Shown here: positions 7,434-15,279 of the stretch, one piece after another | Layout: each line of letters begins with the position of its first letter | How positions within the stretch are numbered: position 1 is the first letter of the stretch | Virus record (IMG/VR): IMGVR_UViG_3300025141_000635 | Location: 1 to 26,206 of that record | Length of the DNA: 26,206 nucleotides | Direction: 5' to 3' (one strand) | Origin: a virus | Translations under genes and position numbers: made by a program | The notes under the pieces: model-generated | Databases searched by the model: none | What the model was told of the DNA's origin: nothing | Seen by the model: the letters and a program-made list of their open reading frames with translations, nothing else

Positions 7434-8426
7434 ATGCATAAGTTAGAATATCTATGGTTGGATGGGTGTACACCAACACATATTAGAAGTAAAACTAAAG
7501 TTGTAAAAGAGTTTGATAAAGATGCAGTGGCACCTATTTGGGGGTTTGATGGCAGTTCAACAGAACAAGCAGAAGGTAGTAATTCTGATTGTGTATTGAA
7601 ACCAGTAAGAGTATATCCTAATCCATTAGAAGAAAATAGTTCAATAGTTTTATGTGAAGTGTGGAATGTAGATGATACACCACATACTACAAATACAAGA
7701 AGAGTGTTAGAAGAAACATTAACAGTTGTGGGGAATAATATTGATGAATGGGTAGGATTTGAACAAGAATATACTTTGTATGATAATGAAACAAATAGAC
7801 CATTAGGTTGGCCAGCATCTGATGAACCAGCGCCTCAAGGTGATTACTATTGTGGTAGAAACATTGGTGAAAATATTATGAAAGAACATACTGATGCCTG
7901 TATTCAAGCAGGAATTAGTATTAGTGGAACTAATGCAGAAGTGATGTTAGGACAATGGGAATATCAGATTGGTGCTGGTGGCTCAGTTCATATGAGTGAT
8001 GATTTGTGGGTTGCTCGTTGGTTACTGGAAAGAATTTGTGAGAAATATGAATTGACAGTTTCATTAGATCCAAAACCAGCAGAGGGTGATTGGAATGGGG
8101 CGGGATGTCATTGTAATTTTTCTACAAAAGATATGAGAGAATATGGTGGTAGACAAGACATAGAAGAAGCTTGTTTACTTCTGTCATATAAACACGAAGA
8201 ACATATGAAAGTATATGGTGAGGGAAATGAAAGACGATTAACAGGACTACACGAAACACAAGCTATAGATACATTTAGTTGGGGAGTTTCAGACAGAGGA
8301 GCATCTATTCGTATTCCGTGGCAAGTAGATAAAGATGGATGTGGTTATTTAGAAGATAGAAGACCATCAGCGAATTGTGATCCTTATCTTGTTATTGAAA
8401 AGTTGATTGAAACCATTTGTGTGTAG
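7434..8426 (+). CDS. glnII: Glutamine synthetase, type II (GSII, eukaryotic-like)
   Basis: ATP-dependent amidation of glutamate to glutamine. At 330 aa it is near the GSII size (about 330-370) and far shorter than GSI (about 450) or GSIII (about 700). Signature segments in order: KLEYLWLDG (3-11), WGFDGSSTEQAEGSNSD (36-52), VGFEQEY (107-113; metal/glutamate Glu), PAPQGDYYCG (132-141), GTNAEVMLGQWEYQIG (165-180), DWNGAGCHCNFST (219-231), RRLTGLHE (267-274), DRGASIRIP (287-295) and YLEDRRPSANCDPY (305-318). All catalytic elements appear intact. GSII lacks the adenylylation site used to switch off bacterial GSI, so a phage copy could escape that host control (inference). Start ATG 7434 has AAAAGGAG upstream. 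Reports of this type in phages are not something I can cite. Confidence 0.93.
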   Translation: MHKLEYLWLDGCTPTHIRSKTKVVKEFDKDAVAPIWGFDGSSTEQAEGSNSDCVLKPVRVYPNPLEENSSIVLCEVWNVDDTPHTTNTRRVLEETLTVVGNNIDEWVGFEQEYTLYDNETNRPLGWPASDEPAPQGDYYCGRNIGENIMKEHTDACIQAGISISGTNAEVMLGQWEYQIGAGGSVHMSDDLWVARWLLERICEKYELTVSLDPKPAEGDWNGAGCHCNFSTKDMREYGGRQDIEEACLLLSYKHEEHMKVYGEGNERRLTGLHETQAIDTFSWGVSDRGASIRIPWQVDKDGCGYLEDRRPSANCDPYLVIEKLIETICV

Positions 8427-8440
8427 ATAGTTAGTTAAAA

Positions 8441-8445
8441 AGAGG
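8441..8445 (+). promoter_or_regulatory. Shine-Dalgarno supporting an ATT start for the polymerase
   Basis: AGAGG (8441-8445), in the longer AAAAAGAGG, lies 7 bases before ATT 8453. The polymerase frame between the stop at 8432 and GTG 8651 contains no ATG, GTG, TTG or CTG, so this site decides the start. Confidence 0.5.
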
Positions 8446-8452
8446 TTACGAC

Positions 8453-10957
8453 ATTTATCAGAATATTTTCTACGATAGATTACATAATAAAATACATATT
8501 TGGGATGATGCGTTTGGTCATCAGACGTTTCGGTATAAAAAGTATGCTTATGTAAAAAATAGAACGGGATCATATGTTTCTTTATATGGAGATAAATTAA
8601 AAAAGATATATAAATGGGACGATGAACATCCAGAATTATTTGAATCAGATGTGAATCCAGAAATTAGAACTTTAGTTGATAAATATACTGATTCAGATGA
8701 AGTATCAGTAGGTCATAGAACAATGATTTTTGATATTGAAGTGGAAGTTACACAAGGGTTTCCAAATGTTCAGAGAGCCAACAATAAAATAATTTCTATT
8801 GCTTTTAATGATCAAATAACTGATGAATATTTTTGTTATGTACTTGATGAAAATAAAGAACTGAAAAATGATTTTGAAGAGGGGGTTATTGTAGAAACAT
8901 TTTTAACTGAATTTGAACTTTTAAATAAATTTTTTATAAAATATAGAGAAATACAACCAACCATTTTAACTGGGTGGAATGTTGAGTTTTTTGATATACC
9001 ATATCTTTATAATAGAGCGGTTCAAGTTGTTGGTAAGGATATAGCTAATACATTATCACCAATTTATATAGTTAGGTGGAGTGATTTTAAAAATAGATAT
9101 ACTGTAGCTGGAGTGAATGTATTAGATTATTTAAGTTTGTATAAAAAATTTACATTCAGTCAAAAATCTTCTTATAGATTAGATTCTATTGGAGAAGAAG
9201 AATTGGGTGAAAGCAAAATTAAATATGAAGGAACATTAAATGATTTATATGAAAATGATTTGAAAAAATTTGTAGAGTATAATATACATGATGTTAGGAT
9301 TGTAAAGAAATTAGATGATAAGTTAGATTTTATTGAAATTGCTAAAGGGTTAAGTCATTTGGGTCATATACCATATGAGGATATTTATATGTCTTCAAGA
9401 TATTTGGAAGGTGCTATTTTAGTTTATTTAAAAAAGAATGGAATTGTGGCTACAAATAAAAATCCAGCTAATAGACGACTGTTAAAGGGGCATGATAAGT
9501 TTGCAGGGGCATATGTTCAAGAACCAATACGAGGTAAACATAATTGGGTTTATGATTTAGATGTTACTTCAATGTATCCTTCTTGTATTATGTCATTGAA
9601 TATATCACCGGAAACAAAAATTGGTAAAATTGGGGGGTGGAATCCAGAAGAATTTTTGAAAACGGGTAATAAAAAAACATATACTATAGTACAAAAAGAA
9701 AAAGAAATAGGAAAGTTTACTGAAGAAGAATTAAAAGAATTTCTTTTTGGTAGAAAAATATCTGTAGCAACAAATGGTGTTATGTATAGGTCAGATAAGG
9801 CAGGACTTATACCTGCACTTTTAGCAAAATGGTTTGATGAACGAGTTGAATATAGAAAGTTGTCTAAAAAGTTTTATGAACAAGGAGATAAAGAAAAATC
9901 AGAATATTTTGATAGACGGCAATATCTACAAAAGATACTTTTGAATAGTTTATATGGAGTATTGGGATTGCCTGTATTTAGATTTTATGATGTAGATAAT
10001 GCTGAAGCTGTTACTTTAACAGGACAAACATTAATAAAATTTACAAAAAAAATAGCAAATGATTATTACAATAAGGAATTAAATGATTTGGAAGATCATT
10101 GTATTTACATTGATACGGATTCTGTATTTTATTCAGCTCTACCACTTGTAAAGAAAAGATTTCCAGATGTAGATACTAGAAATGAAGAAAGAATGTCTAT
10201 GGCTATTTTGAATATTGCAAGTGAAGTTCAGGATTATTTAAACAATGGATATGATTGGTTTGCTAAAAACTTTTGTAATTTGGACACACATAGATTTCAA
10301 ATTAAACAAGAGGTTATAGCTAAAAGTGGATTGTTTGTAACTAAAAAACGATATGGATTAAAACTTATTAATGATAATGGTAAAAAGGTTAATAAGATGA
10401 TGGTTAAGGGATTAGATACAGTTCGTTCAAGTTTTCCAGTTGCTATGAAAGAGTTATTACAAAAGATATTAGAAGATATTCTTATGGATGTTCCGAAGGA
10501 TAAGTTGGATAAATTTATTATTAATTTTAAAAATAGTATGAAGTTGATGGATTTTGATAAAATATCTATACCAGTAGGGGTTAAAGGTATTAAAAAATAT
10601 ATTGAAAAAGATAATATTATGTTTAAGAGATATAAAAAGGGAACTCCTGTTCATGTAAAATCCGCAATAAACTATAATGATTTATTAGTACATTTTGGTG
10701 ATAATAAAAAATATAAATTTATATTTAATGGTGAAAAAATTAAATGGGTTTATTTAAAGAGAAATGAACTTGGAATAGATGTTATTGCATACAAAGGACA
10801 TGAAGATTCACCAAAAGTATTAGATTTTATAAAAAAATATATTGATTATAATAAATTATATAAACAAGCATTACACAAAAAAATTATGATGTTGTATGAG
10901 AGTATGAATTGGGATGAACCAACTGATGCATCTAAAACGATGGAAAAGTTTTTTTGA
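8453..10957 (+). CDS. 43: Family B replicative DNA polymerase, T4 gp43-like (probable ATT start)
   Basis: Replicative polymerase with 3'-5' proofreading. From ATT 8453 it is 834 aa (T4 gp43 is 898). Exonuclease motifs: DIEVEV (from residue 94), NVEFFDIPYL, and YNIHDVRIV. Polymerase motifs: A, DLDVTSMYPS; B, KILLNSLYGVLG; C, YIDTDSVF. The C-terminus, ASKTMEKFF, resembles the clamp-binding tail of T4-type polymerases. The first conventional start, GTG 8651, would place DIE only 28 residues from the N-terminus and remove most of the N-terminal domain. The 66 codons upstream read as good protein (YQNIFYDR, IHIWDDAFGHQTF, SYVSLYGDKLKKIYKW), so I extend to ATT 8453. A sequencing error in an original ATG is the main alternative. 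Confidence 0.9.
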   Translation: MYQNIFYDRLHNKIHIWDDAFGHQTFRYKKYAYVKNRTGSYVSLYGDKLKKIYKWDDEHPELFESDVNPEIRTLVDKYTDSDEVSVGHRTMIFDIEVEVTQGFPNVQRANNKIISIAFNDQITDEYFCYVLDENKELKNDFEEGVIVETFLTEFELLNKFFIKYREIQPTILTGWNVEFFDIPYLYNRAVQVVGKDIANTLSPIYIVRWSDFKNRYTVAGVNVLDYLSLYKKFTFSQKSSYRLDSIGEEELGESKIKYEGTLNDLYENDLKKFVEYNIHDVRIVKKLDDKLDFIEIAKGLSHLGHIPYEDIYMSSRYLEGAILVYLKKNGIVATNKNPANRRLLKGHDKFAGAYVQEPIRGKHNWVYDLDVTSMYPSCIMSLNISPETKIGKIGGWNPEEFLKTGNKKTYTIVQKEKEIGKFTEEELKEFLFGRKISVATNGVMYRSDKAGLIPALLAKWFDERVEYRKLSKKFYEQGDKEKSEYFDRRQYLQKILLNSLYGVLGLPVFRFYDVDNAEAVTLTGQTLIKFTKKIANDYYNKELNDLEDHCIYIDTDSVFYSALPLVKKRFPDVDTRNEERMSMAILNIASEVQDYLNNGYDWFAKNFCNLDTHRFQIKQEVIAKSGLFVTKKRYGLKLINDNGKKVNKMMVKGLDTVRSSFPVAMKELLQKILEDILMDVPKDKLDKFIINFKNSMKLMDFDKISIPVGVKGIKKYIEKDNIMFKRYKKGTPVHVKSAINYNDLLVHFGDNKKYKFIFNGEKIKWVYLKRNELGIDVIAYKGHEDSPKVLDFIKKYIDYNKLYKQALHKKIMMLYESMNWDEPTDASKTMEKFF

Positions 10958-11000
10958 TCTGTTTTGATACTGTTAAAATAATAGAAAGATTTTTTTAATT

Positions 11001-11029
11001 TTGACAAATAAAACTAATATATATGTATA
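11001..11029 (+). promoter_or_regulatory. Candidate promoter upstream of the sliding clamp gene
   Basis: A perfect TTGACA (11001-11006) lies 17 bases before TGTATA (11024-11029); TATATA begins two bases later. It is in the 100-base gap between polymerase and clamp. A TATAAT at 11036-11041 is also present but too far from the TTGACA. It would transcribe the long clamp/clamp loader/methyltransferase operon. Confidence 0.45.
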
Positions 11030-11057
11030 TATGGTTATAATAATAGGAGAATAAGTT

Positions 11058-11777
11058 ATGGATAAATCTAAATTGGTAAGATTTATTGAGAAATATTATC
11101 TTGACAAAGAAGTTCAATCAGTAATTTTAGAAACTAAATCTGATATTTTGTTTACTCGGTTTATTACTGGAGATAAATCATTGTTGGGTGAATTAACAAT
11201 GAGTAAGTGGAAGTTTGAAAACAGTGAAATAGGTGTTTATAATACAGAACAGTTTTTAAAGTTATTGGATGTATTGGATGCGGATGTTAATTTAACTTTA
11301 ACCAGAGTGGGTGATAAGTCAGTTGCATTACGTGTTTCTGATAAATTGTCTTCTGTAAATTATATGTTGAGTAGTTTATCAGTTATAAACAGACCACCTG
11401 AAATGAAGAGATTACCTTCTAATTTTGAATTAAAAATAAATGTTGGAAGGGAATTTATTCATAAGTTTGTTACTGGAAAATCTGCATTACCTGAAACAGA
11501 CACTTTTACAGTTTTAACTGATAATGGAAATACAAAAGTTGTAATTGGGTATTCTGCTGTTAATACAAATAGAGTTATACTTCCAGTTAATACAAGTGTG
11601 TATTCTGATATGAATGCTATATCATTTAATGCAAATATTTTTTCTAAAGTTCTTGTAGCAAATAAGGAGTGTGAAAGTGCGGAGTTACAGATTTCATCGG
11701 AAGGTTTGGCTAAAATAAATTTTAAAGTAGATGAATATGATGTAACGTATTATCTCGTAGAACAACTTTTACAGTAA
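11058..11777 (+). CDS. 45: Sliding clamp, T4 gp45-like
   Basis: Trimeric processivity ring that tethers the polymerase and, in T4, also activates late transcription. 239 aa (T4 gp45 is 228). The sequence has the two-domain beta/alpha pattern of such clamps: an N-terminal half with TEQFLKLLDVLDADVNLTL and a C-terminal half with SFNANIFSKVLVANKE and a beta-strand end (KINFKVDEYDVTYYLVEQL). Short motifs are few in this family, so the call rests on length, pattern and position between polymerase and clamp loader. AGGAGA precedes ATG 11058. Its stop overlaps the next start as TAATG. Confidence 0.85.
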   Translation: MDKSKLVRFIEKYYLDKEVQSVILETKSDILFTRFITGDKSLLGELTMSKWKFENSEIGVYNTEQFLKLLDVLDADVNLTLTRVGDKSVALRVSDKLSSVNYMLSSLSVINRPPEMKRLPSNFELKINVGREFIHKFVTGKSALPETDTFTVLTDNGNTKVVIGYSAVNTNRVILPVNTSVYSDMNAISFNANIFSKVLVANKECESAELQISSEGLAKINFKVDEYDVTYYLVEQLLQ

Positions 11778-12997
11778 TGTATTTAGAATATTTCGATAAG
11801 TTTCTTAATATGAGCCCTTATCTTAATATCAATGAAGATGAGTGGGCATATATAAAAGAAACATTTGATAAAGATGATGTTAAAGAATCTTTAGCTAAAA
11901 TTGCTATGACATATCCAATTCCTTATATGGATATAAGTTTGCAAGATGCTCTTAGAGATTTTGCTAAATTAAAAGGTGTTTGGTGGAATGATTTGTTGGT
12001 ACAAGACAAGTGGTATGCTAGAACAGAGAGTGATTTTAAATATTCATTAGAATATTTAGGTGAACCAATATATTTTCGTAGATTAAATAGAGGTAATGAT
12101 TCTTCAAATTATTTTCAACAAAAAAATAGATGGGCAGTTGATGGTTCAATATCGCCTGGCCCAACAAGGACATGGAAAACTGAAAAATTTATGACTACAC
12201 TTATGGGTGCAGCATATACATTAAAAGTTGAAAAAATAAATAAATCTGTATTAAGAACTATGTTGGGATTAAGAAAATATATTTGTTCACAATTTAAACC
12301 AAATGTAGCTAAATGTGTTTATGATTATTTTGAATCTAAAACTATATTAGATTTTTCAGCTGGGTGGGGTGATAGGTTAGCTGGATTTTATGCATCAAAT
12401 CATGGAGAACATTATGTAGGTATAGACCCACGAAAAGAAAATCATTCTATATATAACGAACAAGTAGAATTTTATGAGAACAATATTGGTTGGTTTGAAG
12501 CATCAAAAATGTCAGAATTTATTTGTAGTCCAGCAGAGGATATTGATTATACTAAATGGGCTAATTATTTTGATTTGGTTTTTACATCACCACCATATTT
12601 TAATGTAGAACGTTATAGTTATGATGATACTCAAAGTTGGGTTAGATATAAAAACGTTGAAGGTTGGAATAAATATTTTTTACATAGAACACTTAAAAAA
12701 ATTTGGGATTCTATAAAACCTGGTGGATATTTATTGGTAAACATATCGGATGTAAATGCTAGTAGCGGTTCAAAGAAAAAGGGTTGGTTAAAAATTTGTG
12801 ATCCTATGAATGATTTTTTATCTGAACTAGATAATTCAGAATATCAAGGTTGTATTGGAATGGAAATGGCAAAAAGACCAAATTCAATAGGTGCTGGAAC
12901 TGGAGTAGTAACTGAAGAACCAAATAGAACTCCAGAAATGATTAAGGAATTTGATGGTATTTTCTGTGAACCTATTTGGGTTTGGAAAAAGAATTAA
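11777..12997 (+). CDS. SPPY-motif DNA methyltransferase-like protein 1
   Basis: Probable AdoMet-dependent amino-methyltransferase. 406 aa. The AdoMet-binding motif I is ILDFSAGWGDRLAGFY (190-205), followed by HYVGIDP (212-218). Motif IV is FTSPPYF (269-275), with the SPPY form typical of N4-cytosine and some N6-adenine enzymes. The order I then IV with only about 65 residues between leaves no room for a target-recognition domain there. The N-terminal 170 residues, of unknown fold, may do this job. It shares FKPNVAK/FRPTAAK, GWGxRLxGF, HYxG and TSPPYF with the gene at 15679, so the two are paralogues. It is translationally coupled to the clamp (TAATG) and to clamp loader gp44. The modified base and even DNA as substrate are inferred. 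Confidence 0.75.
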   Translation: MYLEYFDKFLNMSPYLNINEDEWAYIKETFDKDDVKESLAKIAMTYPIPYMDISLQDALRDFAKLKGVWWNDLLVQDKWYARTESDFKYSLEYLGEPIYFRRLNRGNDSSNYFQQKNRWAVDGSISPGPTRTWKTEKFMTTLMGAAYTLKVEKINKSVLRTMLGLRKYICSQFKPNVAKCVYDYFESKTILDFSAGWGDRLAGFYASNHGEHYVGIDPRKENHSIYNEQVEFYENNIGWFEASKMSEFICSPAEDIDYTKWANYFDLVFTSPPYFNVERYSYDDTQSWVRYKNVEGWNKYFLHRTLKKIWDSIKPGGYLLVNISDVNASSGSKKKGWLKICDPMNDFLSELDNSEYQGCIGMEMAKRPNSIGAGTGVVTEEPNRTPEMIKEFDGIFCEPIWVWKKN

Positions 12998-13920
12998 TGA
13001 AAGACACGCATACATTATGGGTAGAAAAGTATCGGCCAACCACCTTAGACACTTATATAGGGAATGAATCTCTAAAAGAAAAAGTGTCTTTTTATCTGGA
13101 GAGTGGCGACTTACCACATCTTTTACTATATGGTAAGGCTGGTACAGGTAAGACCACTCTCTCTAAAATTCTTGTAAAGAATATCGAATGCGATTATCTT
13201 TATATAAATGCGAGTGATGAAAATAATGTAGATACAGTTAGAACTAAAGTAAAGAATTTTGCTTCAACAATAGGATTTAAAGATTATAAAATAATAATTC
13301 TTGATGAGTGTGATTATATTACTCCAAACGCACAGGCAGCACTTCGTAACCTTATGGAAACATTTAGTAAACATTGTAGGTTCATTCTAACCTGTAATTT
13401 CGTAGAGAGAATAATTGACCCAATTCAGAGTCGTTGTCAGGCATTTCATATTGAACCTTTGAGCCGGCCTGAAGTTGCAAAACATTTAATTACTAATATT
13501 CTTGATACTGAGAATATTAAATATGAGTTAGATGATGTTAAAGTTATATTGGATAGTAATTATCCAGATATACGAAGAGTAATTAATACAGCACAGAGAC
13601 AGTCTGTGGGTGGTGAATTAAAAGTAGATAAAGAATCAATAATTCAAAGGGATTATAAATTAAAAATTTTGAATTCTTTAAAAACGCAAGATAAGAAAAA
13701 TGCATTTAATAATATACGACAAACTTTGGCAACTGAAAAGATTAGAGATTTTGCAGATTTATTTAGAGTATTATATGAAGAGGTTGATTATTGGGGAGAA
13801 GGTCATATAGCAGAGTGTATTTTAATAATTGCAAAATATGAATTATCTGATGCACAGGTAGTGGACAAAGAAATAAATGTAATGGCAATGATAATAGAAT
13901 TGTTAGGAGTAGTAAAATGA
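12997..13920 (+). CDS. 44: Clamp loader large subunit, T4 gp44/RFC-small-like AAA+ ATPase
   Basis: Opens the sliding clamp and places it on primed DNA. 307 aa from ATG 12997 (T4 gp44 is 319). It opens with LWVEKYRPTTLDTYIG, the standard RFC-box entry. Walker A is GKAGTGKTT (46-54), Walker B with the DECD box is 101-106, sensor 1 is FILTCNF (129-135), and SRCQAF (145-150) is the arginine-finger motif. Start 12997 is chosen over TTG 12976 because ATG overlaps the upstream stop by one base (TAATG) and the protein then begins just before the conserved WVEKYRP. Its stop overlaps the next start as ATGA. The gp62 partner is four genes downstream rather than adjacent as in T4. Confidence 0.93.
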   Translation: MKDTHTLWVEKYRPTTLDTYIGNESLKEKVSFYLESGDLPHLLLYGKAGTGKTTLSKILVKNIECDYLYINASDENNVDTVRTKVKNFASTIGFKDYKIIILDECDYITPNAQAALRNLMETFSKHCRFILTCNFVERIIDPIQSRCQAFHIEPLSRPEVAKHLITNILDTENIKYELDDVKVILDSNYPDIRRVINTAQRQSVGGELKVDKESIIQRDYKLKILNSLKTQDKKNAFNNIRQTLATEKIRDFADLFRVLYEEVDYWGEGHIAECILIIAKYELSDAQVVDKEINVMAMIIELLGVVK

Positions 13921-14102
13921 CTAAATATAAAAATAAGGATGGCATTGAATTAAGTTATGATGGTCATGAAGATGATTCTCACGCTAATTTAGTTAAAGAA
14001 GTTCTTAAACAAGCAGTTAAACTTATTAATTCGGGCGCAGAAAAGGATAAAGTAATAGAATTTTTAACTGAAAATTTTTCATTAAATGTAGAGGAAGATT
14101 AG
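13917..14102 (+). CDS. Small acidic protein, 61 aa, unrecognised
   Basis: A short acidic protein with probable two-helix C-terminal half (HANLVKEVLKQAVKLINSG and EKDKVIEFLTENF). Function not recognised. It is coupled to gp44 by an ATGA overlap and followed two bases later by the ClpP-like gene, so it is within the operon and likely real. It could be a small partner of either neighbour. Confidence 0.7.
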   Translation: MTKYKNKDGIELSYDGHEDDSHANLVKEVLKQAVKLINSGAEKDKVIEFLTENFSLNVEED

Positions 14103-14104
14103 AT

Positions 14105-14701
14105 ATGAATACTTCTTGGGGTGAAACAAAATCAAGTCCAAAGAAAAATGTAAAACCAGGCGAAGAAAAACATATTTCAGTTTATGAAAATAAAATATAT
14201 TATTATTCTGGAGTGACCAGAGAATCTGTAGTTGAATTAAATCATAAACTTAGTGAATTAGAAGCAAAACATCTTACAGTATCTAATGTATTAGAAATTG
14301 AACCACCCCCGATTAGATTGTATATAAATTCAGGCGGAGGTTCAATTACAGCTGGTATTGCATCAATGGATACAATTTCAAGGTGTAAAGTTCCTGTTTA
14401 CACTTATGTAGATGGATTTTGTGCAAGTGCAGCAACTTTTCTTTCAATAGTGGGAGTTAAAAGATATATAAGTAAAAATTCATATATGTTAATACATCAA
14501 TTATCTTCAAATTTATGGGGAAAATACTCTGAAATAGAAGATGAGAAAAAGAATTTAGATTTAATGATGGAAACAATTAGAAATGTATATACAGAATATA
14601 CTAAAGTTCCAATAGAAGAATTAGATGAAATATTAAAACACGATTTGATGTGGGATGCTAAAACCTGCTTGAAATATAATTTAGTTGATAGAATTGTATA
14701 G
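14105..14701 (+). CDS. clpP: ClpP-like serine protease
   Basis: A caseinolytic-protease-type peptidase, 198 aa, the usual ClpP size. The catalytic triad can be placed: S108 in GFCASAATF, H131 in YMLIHQ, and D180 in KHDLMWDAKTCLKYNLVD, which aligns with the ERDRFLS...YGLVD end of bacterial ClpP. The IRLYINSGGGSITAGIAS element (70-87) is the strand and Gly-rich loop of the family. The nucleophile region is ASAAT rather than the common ASMGA. No Clp ATPase lies in the window; it may use a host ATPase or act alone. Its place between clamp loader subunits is unexpected. Related phage ClpP-like genes can be head maturation proteases, but no head gene is nearby here. Confidence 0.88.
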   Translation: MNTSWGETKSSPKKNVKPGEEKHISVYENKIYYYSGVTRESVVELNHKLSELEAKHLTVSNVLEIEPPPIRLYINSGGGSITAGIASMDTISRCKVPVYTYVDGFCASAATFLSIVGVKRYISKNSYMLIHQLSSNLWGKYSEIEDEKKNLDLMMETIRNVYTEYTKVPIEELDEILKHDLMWDAKTCLKYNLVDRIV

Positions 14702-14711
14702 GAGTTAAACG

Positions 14712-15032
14712 ATGACAACAAAACCAATGAGACCATTACCAGGAGCCAGTAATCAAGGAGCTACAGTTCAGGTAGATTTACGAGATGCAGAGACATTAAA
14801 ATGTGAACATTGTGGGAATTATCTTTTTATACTTTGTTATGTGTTAAAGAGATTATCAGCATTAGTTTCACCTACTGGTAAAGAAGAAATGATACCTGTA
14901 CAAGTTTATTCGTGTGGTGACTGTGGTAAAGTTTCAAAACTTTATACTGGAGTTTTGGGTGATGAAGTTGAAGCAAATGTGTTAAAAGAAGATAAACCAG
15001 ATAAAGAACCATTGTTCCGTGCCGATTTATGA
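14712..15032 (+). CDS. Zinc-ribbon protein, 106 aa
   Basis: A small protein with two CxxC knuckles, C31/C34 (CEHCG) and C68/C71 (CGDCG), likely binding one zinc ion. The N-terminal 25 residues look disordered and the C-terminus is acidic. Function is not recognised; protein or nucleic acid binding would be typical of the fold. TAGGAG stands before ATG 14712. It overlaps the next gene by 14 bases. Confidence 0.75.
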   Translation: MTTKPMRPLPGASNQGATVQVDLRDAETLKCEHCGNYLFILCYVLKRLSALVSPTGKEEMIPVQVYSCGDCGKVSKLYTGVLGDEVEANVLKEDKPDKEPLFRADL

Positions 15033-15279
15033 GTATATCTGTCCAACTTGCGGGCATGAAGAAGAGGTTTTACAGAAGATGGAAGATAAAGCTCCAGATT
15101 GCTCTAAATGTGTAGAGGTAAAACAATTAATGAAAAGGAAAATTTCAAAACCGGCAGTTATATTTAAAGGATCAGGATTTTATGAAACCGACTATAAGAA
15201 AAAACCAGAATCAAAAGAAGATAAAAAGCAAGAATCTGTTTCACCATCTAAAAAATCTGACGGAGATTCAGAATCCTAA
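15019..15279 (+). CDS. FmdB-family zinc-ribbon protein
   Basis: A putative regulatory zinc-ribbon protein, 86 aa. It begins MPIYEYICPTCGH, the hallmark FmdB N-terminus, which fixes the start at GTG 15019. Zinc ligands are C8/C11 and C28/C31. SKPAVIFKGSGFYETDYKK matches the conserved C-terminal part of the domain. The last 25 residues are a low-complexity Lys/Glu/Ser tail whose DNA also encodes the start of the next gene in another frame. What FmdB proteins do is poorly known; a role in phage transcription or protein interaction is only a guess. Confidence 0.85.
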   Translation: MPIYEYICPTCGHEEEVLQKMEDKAPDCSKCVEVKQLMKRKISKPAVIFKGSGFYETDYKKKPESKEDKKQESVSPSKKSDGDSES

